The translations under genes were made by a program, and so were the position numbers. From Fontisphaera persica (GTDB lineage Bacteria > Verrucomicrobiota > Verrucomicrobiia > Limisphaerales > Fontisphaeraceae), in the NCBI RefSeq assembly GCF_024832785.1, contig NZ_CP116615.1, positions 4,154,001 through 4,218,000 on the forward strand: a stretch of 64,000 nucleotides of DNA, read 5' to 3'. Positions within the stretch are counted from its first letter, which is position 1. Each line of letters starts with the position of its first letter. Positions 47,867 through 55,900 of the stretch are shown piece after piece. The notes below the pieces were generated by a model. That model made no database searches and was not told the origin of the DNA. It saw nothing but the letters and a program-made list of their open reading frames with translations.

Positions 47867-48862
47867 ATGTTTGAAGCAGCCACGATTGGCGGCCAGACGC
47901 TGACCCCGGCGCGGGTGTGCGCGCCCATGGCGCTTTATACCCACAGCGCCTTTCGCCGCCTGCTGGCCGATTTGGGCGGTTGTGGCGCGGTGTGGACGGA
48001 GATGCTGGCGGCGCGGCGGCTGTTGTCGGAAGATTTCCAGACTTCCCCGTGGCTGCGGCGGCGGCCGCACGAGGGACTGGTGGTGTATCAACTCATGGCC
48101 CGCCCCGGCGACCCGCTGGAGCGGGTTTTGGCGCGCATGGCCGAGCAGGGGGTGCAGGCGGTGGATTTGAACCTGGCCTGCGACGCCCACAACATCCGGG
48201 CCATGGCCTCCGGCAGCGCGCTGTGGGATGACTGGGAGGGCATGCGCCGGGTGGTCACCCAAATGCGCGCCGCCTGGCACGGGTGGTTTTCGGTGAAAAT
48301 CCGGCTGGGGCATCGGCGCGAAGGCTGGCAGGAGGCTTTTCGCGAGCGGATGAAATTTCTGGAGGAGGCCGGCGTGGACGCCGTGGTGTTGCACGCGAGA
48401 TTTTTCGAGGACAAATACCGGCGGCCCGCCCAGTGGCAATGGATTCCGTGGGCCGCGGCGCTGACGCGATTGCCGCTCATCGCCAACGGCGATTTGCAGA
48501 GCGCGGAACAGGTGCAGGAGCTGCGCGAATGGCTGGCCCCTGCCCGCGCCATCATGCTGGGGCGCATGGCCGTGGTGTGCCCGTGGGTCTTTGCGCATTG
48601 GGGGGTGGCGCGGCCAGTGGATTACGCCGCCGTGTGGAATCGGTACTGCGATTATGTGGAGGAGGACTTTCCGCCGCGACTGGCCCTGCGGCGCATTCAG
48701 GCTTTTGCGCGGTATTACGAGCTGCACTTTTTCTACGGGCACCAGTTTCACACCACGCTCGGCCGCCTGACCACCGTGGCCGAGGCCCGCGCCTGGGCCG
48801 GCGAATTCTTTGCCCGCGGCCCGGCGTTGAACCGGACCCTGCTGCTGGGCGGACTGCGCTGA
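47867..48862 (+). CDS. tRNA-dihydrouridine synthase family protein
   Basis: 331 residues starting 12 bp after eboE. A flavin TIM barrel: VCAPMALYTHSAFRRLLADL (APM..T...FR), WTEMLAA, VVYQLMARPGD, AVDLNLACDAHNIRAMASGS, SVKIRLG, VVLHARFFEDKYRRPAQW, LIANGDLQSAEQ and IMLGRMAVVCPWVFA follow Dus order. The helical C-terminal domain is present. Canonical Dus has GCP around the catalytic Cys; here it is ACD, so the Cys is kept but the proline is lost, and HGRTREQ is HARFFED. This indicates a divergent subgroup and possibly altered tRNA specificity. Confidence 0.8.
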   Translation: MFEAATIGGQTLTPARVCAPMALYTHSAFRRLLADLGGCGAVWTEMLAARRLLSEDFQTSPWLRRRPHEGLVVYQLMARPGDPLERVLARMAEQGVQAVDLNLACDAHNIRAMASGSALWDDWEGMRRVVTQMRAAWHGWFSVKIRLGHRREGWQEAFRERMKFLEEAGVDAVVLHARFFEDKYRRPAQWQWIPWAAALTRLPLIANGDLQSAEQVQELREWLAPARAIMLGRMAVVCPWVFAHWGVARPVDYAAVWNRYCDYVEEDFPPRLALRRIQAFARYYELHFFYGHQFHTTLGRLTTVAEARAWAGEFFARGPALNRTLLLGGLR

Positions 48863-48900
48863 GGCCGTTTGCCGTTGACCTTTGCCGGGTGGTTTCAATA

Positions 48901-49278
48901 ATGGAAGAGATGCGCATCGTGGTGTTCATGCTCCTGCTGGCGCTGGCCTTGGGCGCCGGGGGCTGCCGCAAGCGGGCCGTGGAGGGCGAGCCTTCCCGGC
49001 CGGCGCAGAAAAAATCTGCTCGCGGCAAAAAAGGGCCGGCCGTGACGCCGGACCTGGCGTTGCAGGGGCGCGTGGCAAGGGTGAGTCCCCAGGCGCGCAC
49101 GGTGGTGCTGAGTTTCCCGCTGGGCTGGCTGCCGGCACTGGAGCGGCGTTTGAACGTGTACCGGCAGGGCGTCAAAGTAGGCGAAGTCAAAATCACCGGC
49201 CCGCAGATGGATACGAACATCGCGGCGGACTTGATTGCCGGCGAGGCGGCCGTGGGAGATGAGGTGAGGGAGGATTAA
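48901..49278 (+). CDS. Small putative lipoprotein
   Basis: 125 residues. MEEMRIVVFMLLLALALGAG precedes a lipobox-like AGGC (Cys about 22), then a Lys/Arg/Pro-rich linker and a compact domain with LQGRVARVSPQARTVVLSF, RLNVYRQGVKVGEVKITGPQ and LIAGEAAVGDEVRED. Such short OB/SH3-like barrels occur in secreted Verrucomicrobiota proteins but no family is recognised. It starts 38 bp after the Dus-like gene. Confidence 0.65.
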   Translation: MEEMRIVVFMLLLALALGAGGCRKRAVEGEPSRPAQKKSARGKKGPAVTPDLALQGRVARVSPQARTVVLSFPLGWLPALERRLNVYRQGVKVGEVKITGPQMDTNIAADLIAGEAAVGDEVRED

Positions 49279-49482
49279 ACGGCCCCAACTCCCTGGGCAT
49301 GGTTGCGGCAGAGGATTTTAGCCTCGCTTCATCACTCCCTAATGCATCCCGAAAATACGGTGTGGCCTGCCGTACGGCAAATTGATTGCCGCGCAACAGG
49401 GGGGCCAGGCGGAAACATGGCACTTGGGATTGACAATCACCGATATCGGCAGCAGTGTTACTAGCGAGGCTCAAATGCGCGC

Positions 49483-50088
49483 ATGAGTCATGGAATGTCC
49501 ATTATTTTGCTTACCCTCCTGTGCGGGGGCCCGATGCTCCATGCCCAGGTGGGGCCGGCAGAGCGCATCCTCAAGGAGCGCGCCCGCGGCGTGACCAATG
49601 ACGTGAGCCAGCGCAGCGCCAACCCCAATTATACCCCCCCGGCCAAGGGCCGTCCGGCCACACCCACGCCTCCCGCCGCGGCTCCGGCCGCCGTGCGGCC
49701 ACCCGAATTGACCGATGCCCAGCGCAAGGCGGTGCGGCAACTGCGCCAGCATCTGGACGCCATTGCTCTCGGCAAGGAGCAGGCCCCGGCGCAAACACTG
49801 GCGCAGGACCTGATGCAGGCCGCCAGCGGCCCGCGCACGCCGGGCCTGACTCAACTGACGGCTCTGGCAGGCGACCTGGCGGTGGCCTGGCCCGCGCAGA
49901 AATGGGCCCAAGAGCAACAAAACCAGTTCATTGAAGGCCTGGTGCATCTTTTGAACAGCGGGTTGTCCCCCGCCGCGGCGCAAGCGGTGTTGCGGCAGGT
50001 GGAAACGCTGCTGGAAAAAAGCGGCATTCCCGCCGCCGATGCCCGACGGCTGGCGGGCAGTTTGAAACAACTGGCCCAGGCCCGCTAA
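49483..50088 (+). CDS. Exported hypothetical protein
   Basis: 201 residues with a signal peptide (MSHGMSIILLTLLCGGPMLHAQ), a proline/alanine-rich spacer (about 50-72) and an all-helical C-terminal region (about 75-200; LTDAQRKAVRQLRQHLDAIA ... EKSGIPAADARRLAGSLKQL). No known domain is recognised. The 204 bp before it show no gene. Confidence 0.6.
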   Translation: MSHGMSIILLTLLCGGPMLHAQVGPAERILKERARGVTNDVSQRSANPNYTPPAKGRPATPTPPAAAPAAVRPPELTDAQRKAVRQLRQHLDAIALGKEQAPAQTLAQDLMQAASGPRTPGLTQLTALAGDLAVAWPAQKWAQEQQNQFIEGLVHLLNSGLSPAAAQAVLRQVETLLEKSGIPAADARRLAGSLKQLAQAR

Positions 50089-50126
50089 ACTTTCCTTCCC
50101 ATCCTGCAACCACAATCCATCAGACT

Positions 50127-50531
50127 ATGAGCCTGACCCAACCTGACGGCGCGGTAATGACCAAAGTGCGTGAGCTGTGCTCCACGCTGGCGGCTGATCC
50201 CGCGTTTCACCAAATCCGAGACCGCATTGGCGCTTTCATGAGCGATGAACAGGCGCAAATGCAATATGAAGACGTGGCGGCCCTGAGCCAGGCGCTTCAA
50301 CACAAACAACGCCAGGGCATCCGCCTGACAGAAGAGGAAATTGCGGACTTTGAAGCCCGCCGCGACCAGTTGCTGGGCAATCCCGTCGCCAAAGGTTACC
50401 TCGATGCGCAGGAGGAAATGCACGCCATCCGGCAGTCGGTGGCCACGTATGTGATGAAAACGTTTGAACTGGGCCGCCTGCCCGAGGAAGACGATTTTCA
50501 TAACTGCGGCCACGGCTGCAGTTGCGGTTAA
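50127..50531 (+). CDS. YlbF/YmcA-family protein with a cysteine tail
   Basis: 134 residues. The helical YlbF/YmcA core (MTKVRELCSTLAADPAFHQI ... NPVAKGYLDAQEEMHAIRQS) is followed by a tail ending HNCGHGCSCG with three closely spaced cysteines. In Bacillus the relatives YlbF (RicF) and YmcA (RicA) join RicT in an iron-sulphur complex controlling mRNA processing; the tail suggests metal or cluster binding here too. No RicT/YaaT partner is seen in the window. The gene lies 38 bp after the exported protein and 44 bp before ubiE/menG. Confidence 0.75.
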   Translation: MSLTQPDGAVMTKVRELCSTLAADPAFHQIRDRIGAFMSDEQAQMQYEDVAALSQALQHKQRQGIRLTEEEIADFEARRDQLLGNPVAKGYLDAQEEMHAIRQSVATYVMKTFELGRLPEEDDFHNCGHGCSCG

Positions 50532-50575
50532 GCGCGGGCGGCGGCCGGCTTCCGCAACGCGCGAACCGTCACGCC

Positions 50576-51319
50576 ATGTCCCGCTCCTACTACCAACCCG
50601 GCGCCCAGCGCGCGGCGCAGGTGGAGGATTTGTTTGCCGGCATTGCGCCGCGCTACGATCTTCTGAATGACCTCCAGAGCTTTGGCCTCCACCGCTGGTG
50701 GAAGCGCCGGCTGGTGGCTTTGGCCGCGGTGCCCCCTGGCGGCAGGGCGCTGGACTTGTGCTGCGGCACGGGGGACGTGGCCCTGGCCTTTGCCCGGCGG
50801 GGCATCCCGGCGGTGGGGCTGGACTTCAGCCAGCCCATGCTCGAAGTGGCCCGCCAGCGCACCCGGCGCCTGGCTCGTCCCGGCCGCACGCTGCCGGTGG
50901 AATGGTGGCAGGGAGACGCCTTGCATTTGCCTTTTCCCGACGGCCATTTCGACGCCGTGACCATCAGTTACGGCCTGCGCAACCTGGCGGATATCCCCCG
51001 TGGTCTGGCCGAGATGTACCGCGTCACCCGCCCCGGCGGGCGGTTGCTGGTGCTGGACTTTGGCAAACCGCAGCATCCTTGGTGGCGGGCGGTGTATTTT
51101 TTCTACCTGGGCAAGGTCGTGCCGTTGCTGGGAGCCTGCTTCTGCCGCAATGCGCCCGCCTATGCCTATATCCTGGAAAGCCTGCAACATTATCCCGCCC
51201 AGGCAGGCGTGACGGCCGCCCTGCGGGAGTTGGGCTGTACGGAAATCGCGTTGCACAACATCCTCGGGGGCGCCATGAGCATTCATTGCGCCGTGAAACC
51301 GGCTCAAGGAAGTAACTAA
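50576..51319 (+). CDS. ubiE: Demethylmenaquinone/ubiquinone methyltransferase
   Basis: 247 residues of the UbiE/MenG family, which methylate the quinone ring in the last steps of respiratory quinone synthesis. Seen are VEDLFAGIAPRYDLLNDLQS, SAM-binding ALDLCCGTGDVALAF, GLDFSQPMLEVAR, the core GDALHLPFPDGHFDAVTISY and GLRNLADIPRGLAEMYRVTR, and PGGRLLVLDFGKP. The quinone is probably menaquinone (menG function), as in most of the phylum; this is inferred. ATG 50576 fits the family N terminus. Confidence 0.92.
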   Translation: MSRSYYQPGAQRAAQVEDLFAGIAPRYDLLNDLQSFGLHRWWKRRLVALAAVPPGGRALDLCCGTGDVALAFARRGIPAVGLDFSQPMLEVARQRTRRLARPGRTLPVEWWQGDALHLPFPDGHFDAVTISYGLRNLADIPRGLAEMYRVTRPGGRLLVLDFGKPQHPWWRAVYFFYLGKVVPLLGACFCRNAPAYAYILESLQHYPAQAGVTAALRELGCTEIALHNILGGAMSIHCAVKPAQGSN

Positions 51320-51825
51320 AGGCCGGCGGATGATTCAGCGTCGGCCGGGTGCCGGTTTTTGCGGCGAATGTCCTGCCACAGCTTTGCGGAAAGTGGGATG
51401 GCTTCTGGTCCGCTTGACAAACTCGGGAAGTCAAGGCAGAAAGAAGGCTCCTTAGGCTTCCCTTCAGCCTGCAGGCTGAAGCATCCTGCGAAGCCGGTTA
51501 GGGGGCTGGGAGGCCCCCTTCCTTTTTTAGTGGGCTGGCAAATGCTTTAAGGCTGCGACGTATAATGGAGTCATACCAGGTTGGTATCGCGTTGTTATTC
51601 ATAGTGCCTTATCAAACCAAAGTGGCTTGTGGGCAGATACATAGAGGTGTCCCCAATCATTACGATCACGCTTGGAGCAAGGATTTTTCCGTGAATTCTT
51701 CTGGGGCAGCAAAGCCAACTTCGCTTCGATCCCTCCGGATGGCAACGCTGTCAAGTTACGATTGCTCATAATGATTGGGGGAGGTGTTGTAATGAACATG
51801 CTGGCGTTGATGTGAGCGCTTTGAT
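51320..51825. other. Gene-free stretch with terminator, AT-richer towards the right
   Basis: 506 bp without a convincing gene. It holds a terminator hairpin at about 51500, a perfect 18-bp palindrome TTCAGCCTGCAGGCTGAA (about 51464-51481), and from about 51560 a sharp change to AT-richer sequence that continues through the BRCT gene. Confidence 0.6.
51500..51531 (+). terminator. Rho-independent terminator of the ubiE-containing run
   Basis: Stem AGGGGGC / GCCCCCT with loop TGGGAG, followed by TCCTTTTTTAG. It lies 180 bp after ubiE and before the AT-richer segment. Confidence 0.65.
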
Positions 51826-52764
51826 ATGGTATCTCTGAAAGCCAATCCTATGTTACACCCAGATCATGAACCCTATTTCAAGTACACGAAAAGGCAGCGA
51901 GTAGATCTTGCTATTCACACATTGGAAGGAATCTTAAAAGGCATCGCCATTGATGGACAGATACAATCACCCGAGTGCCGGGAATTATCCAATTGGTATA
52001 ATGAACACCGCCACTTGATTGCCTACCATCCTTTCTCGGAGCTGGTACCTGTCGTTCAGTCGGCGTTGGCAGATGGCGTGCTCAACACGGAAGAGCGCGC
52101 CGACCTTTTATGGCTATGCAAAAACATGTCTGTGGGCAGCATTTTTTATGATGAGATTACAAATGACATTCAAGTTTTACATGGCATTCTCCATGGCATC
52201 TTGGCAGACGATGTGGTCACGGAGGAGGAAACTAAAGCCCTGAGTGAATGGATTGACACCAATTCACATCTGAAAGGAACTTACCCATTCGATGAAATTG
52301 ACAGCCTGCTAACGATGGTGCTCCAGGACGGTAAGCTCGATGACAAGGAAAAATCATTGCTCAAAGATTTTTTTGAGGACTTCGTCTCATATTCCAATGC
52401 AAAGCGCTCTGAACAGGCTAAATCTGAAAAGGTCAACAAAAAGGAAATGCGGTTAACCGGCATTTGCGCTGTGTGTCCCGTGATTGAGTTTCCTAATCAT
52501 GTTTTCTGTTTCACCGGCGCCTCTCGGAGGGCTACAAGGCATGATATTGCGTACCAGGTTGAAAGCCGCAGAGGTGTGTTCACTAACACCGTTACTAAAA
52601 ATCTCGATTACCTCGTTATTGGAGCTGCCGGCAATCCTTGCTGGGCATATGGGTGCTATGGCCGCAAAGTGGAACAAGCTATAAAATATCGCCGTGAAGG
52701 CAGCAAATTGATTCTGGTTCATGAAAACGATTTTTGGGATGCGATTGAGGACACAAAAGGTTGA
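51826..52764 (+). CDS. TerB-like domain plus BRCT-domain protein
   Basis: 312 residues. The N-terminal two thirds (about 20-190) are helical and acidic with TerB-like repeats: GILKGIAIDGQIQSPECREL, VVQSALADGVLNTEERADLL, ILHGILADDVVTEEETKALS and LLTMVLQDGKLDDKEKSLLK. The C-terminal part (about 220-310) is a BRCT domain like that of bacterial NAD-dependent ligase: HVFCFTGASRRATRHDIAYQ, GVFTNTVTKNLDYLVIGAAG and KYRREGSKLILVHENDFWDA. BRCT domains bind DNA ends or phosphoproteins. Base composition is clearly more AT-rich than the neighbours, a sign of recent transfer. It converges on the polymerase fusion (155 bp apart). No strong ribosome-binding site; ATG 51850 is an alternative start. Confidence 0.75.
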   Translation: MVSLKANPMLHPDHEPYFKYTKRQRVDLAIHTLEGILKGIAIDGQIQSPECRELSNWYNEHRHLIAYHPFSELVPVVQSALADGVLNTEERADLLWLCKNMSVGSIFYDEITNDIQVLHGILHGILADDVVTEEETKALSEWIDTNSHLKGTYPFDEIDSLLTMVLQDGKLDDKEKSLLKDFFEDFVSYSNAKRSEQAKSEKVNKKEMRLTGICAVCPVIEFPNHVFCFTGASRRATRHDIAYQVESRRGVFTNTVTKNLDYLVIGAAGNPCWAYGCYGRKVEQAIKYRREGSKLILVHENDFWDAIEDTKG

Positions 52765-52918
52765 GACAAGACCCAACTAAGAATGGGGCCACGCATTCCT
52801 CGCACAATCACAGATTAAATGCTTTATGAGAGAGGCGTAAAACGAGGAAGGGGGAGGCGCGGAATGGCTCACTGCATCAGGGGCGATGGTGGAAAGGGGC
52901 TCCGTCTGGCCGGCCAAA

Positions 52919-55900
52919 TTATTCCTGACGTTGGGTCGGTTTTTCCCGCGGTTTGCCGGCGCGGTGGATGCGGAGGGTGAAGCCGCGGCCATTTTCAAAG
53001 GGTTCGACGGTGGCGGTGACTTCCAGCACAGGGTAGCGGACGGTGGCCAGGCCGTAGCTGCGGTAGGTGGAGGCAAAGAGTTCGGTTTCCACCATGCCCG
53101 TCCAGTCCGCCAGGGTCAGGAATTTCATCGGTTCGCCGGTGATTTGATGGAAGAGCCGTTGCTCGATGACGAGGCCGCAGGTGACGACTTGCTGTCCCAC
53201 AAACTCCCCCAGGCGCGCCACCGGGCAATAAGTCTCCCAGGCCACCTGGTCAAAGAGTTCGAGCGGATGGCCGCTGACGGGGTAGCCCAACAGTTCGGCC
53301 TCCCATTCCAGGCGCTGGCGGCGGGTGGGTTCCTGAAGGGGGGCGTCGCTCAGGCGCTCCGCTCCGGGCGGGGGGAGGAGCCAGCCCTGGCCGCCGCCTG
53401 CCTCCGCGTGGCCAAAGGCGCGCCGCAGGAGCTGCGCCTCCCAAAACAGGCGGGTGCGGCTCAGGCCGAATTCATCCAGGGCGCCGGCGCGGATGAGCAA
53501 TTCCATTTCCTCCGGCGCGGGGCCAACGCGGGCGTAAAAATCGCGCAGGGAGGTGAAGGCGCCCTGTTGGCGCGCGGCCAGGAGCCGGTCGCGGGTGGCC
53601 TGGGTCAGGCCTTTAATTTGTGTTATGGGCACACGAATGGCGCGAGGGGGAGCGGTGGAAACGCCGGAAGCCGGCCGCGGGCGCACCACCTGGAAAGCCG
53701 GCCCGGGCTCATTGAGGGTGGGCGGCAGGAGGGGGAGGCCCAGGCGGTGGCATTCGAGCACATAGACGAGGGGGTCGTAAAAGCCCTTGCCGTGGGTGAG
53801 CACGGCCGCCATGAACTCCGCCGGGTAATACCGCTTGAGCCACGCGGCGACGTACGCCTCCACCGCGTAAGCCGTCGAATGCGCCTTGCAAAAGGCGTAT
53901 CCGGCAAAACCGGTGACCAGGTCCCACACCTCGCGGATGACGGCTTCGGGGCGCCCGCGGGCGCGGGCGGCGGCGAAGAATTCGCGGCCAATTTCCTGGA
54001 TGGTCTCCAACTTTTCCTTGCCCAGGGCACGGCGGAGCTGGTCGGCGCGGCCGGGGGGCAGGCCGGCAAAGGCCTCGCAGATTTGCAGAACGTGCTCCTC
54101 ATACACCACCAGGCCGAAGGTGCTCCGGAGGCACGGCTCCAGCGAGGGATGGGGATAGCTGGCCGGTTCCAACCCCTGGTAACGGCGGCAGAACTTTTGT
54201 TTTTTTTGTTCGTTGGCCGCGCCGGGGCGGATGACGCTGACCACGGCCACCAGGCCGTCTATTTCGCGGATGTGGCTCTGCCGGCAGAGGCCCACCATGG
54301 CGGGTGACTCGATGTGATGCACGGCGCGGGCCTGGCCGCTGGCAATGAGGTCCCACACGGCGGGGTCATCCCAGGGGGCAAGGTCCGGCATCCCACCATC
54401 CAGCGGCGCCAACCCCTTTGTTTCCTCCGCTGGTGGAGGGGGGAGGGGGCCTTTTTGCGGCTCCTCTTTTCTGCGGATTTCCGCCAGCGCATCGCGCATC
54501 ACCGCCAGGCCGCCTTGGGCCAGGATGTCGAGTTTCACCAGGCCGAGGGCCTCGACGGCGTCCATGTCGTAGTGCGTGGCGGGCCAGCCCTTGTGGGTGC
54601 GGAAGGTGGGAGTGAGTTCGTGGATGGGCTGGCGCGAGAGCACCACGCCGCAGGGGTGCATCTTGGGATAACGCGGGAAGCCATCCAGAAATTCCGCCAT
54701 TTCCAGGGCCGAGCGGTAGGGTTCTTCCTCCAGCGGCAAATCGCGGCAGTCGGGGCTTTCGCGCAGCAGTTGGACGAGGCCGCGGGCGCGGCTCCAGGGG
54801 AAATGCTCGGTGAAGCGCCGCACTTGATGCTCGGAAAGGCCGAGCGCCTTGCCGACATCGGCCACGGCGCCGCGGGCCTGGTAGGTGGAGAAGCCGCCCA
54901 CCACCGCGCAATGCTCCGGGCCGTATTTCTCGAAGAGCAGGGCGATGACGTCATCCTTGCGGTCATGGGGAAAGTCCACGTCAATGTCCGGCAGTTTGTG
55001 CATGGCCATGCGCTCGCGGTTGAGGAAACGGCGGAAGTAGAGGTCGAAGCGCAGCGGGCACACGTTGCTGATGCCCAGACAATAGCAGACCAGGGAATCG
55101 GCGGCGCTGCCGCGGGTGAGCCAGTCCATGCCGCGGCGGCGGCATTCGCGCAGCAAATCCCACACCACCAGAAAGTAGTCCTCGTAGCCCACCTCGCCGA
55201 TGATGGCCAGCTCCTCCTCGAGTTGGGGCCGCACCTGCGTCCAGCGGTCAGGATAACGGCGGCGCGCGCCCTCCAGCACCAGCCGCCGCAAAAAGGCGCG
55301 CGAGGGGGAGCCGTCCGGGGCCTGAAACACCGGGAATTGCGGCGGGCCAAAGGGAAACCGGAAGCCCCGGCAGCGCTCGGCAATTTCGGCATTGCCGGCC
55401 AGCACGCGGGGTGGCAGGCGGAATTGCTGGCGCAGCTCGGCGGGCGCGCGCCAGTGCAACTCGCCGGGCAGTTTGGCGGGGTGCTCCTGCCGCAGGAGGG
55501 TGAGGGTGCGGATGGCCTCCAACACTTCAAATTTCCAGCGGTCTGGCGGCGTGGCGTAATGCACCGGCTGTCCCCAGGCGAGGGGTAAATGCGCGGGGAA
55601 ACGGGCGGCTTCTTCCGGCGCGCAGACCAGGCCGTAGAAACGACCGGGAAACCATGCCGCCAGGCGCGCCTCTGCGCCGAGGGCCAGCAGGCCGTCCGTG
55701 CCTTCCTCCAACTGCCGCAGCGACAACTGGCCGGGCGGCAGGCTGAGCCAGCGGCAGAGACGGGCATAGCCCCGGGCGTTTTCCACGAATAACACCAGGG
55801 GGCGGCCGTCGAGGAGGACTTCCGTGCCCACCAGCGGTTGCAAGCCGGCGGCCTGGGCTTGCTGCACAAACTCCGGCGCGCCGTGCAAATGACCCAAATC

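Noticed and set aside
51565-51771. A 68-residue frame before the BRCT gene
   Set aside because: No domain, no ribosome-binding site, odd composition; more likely intergenic.
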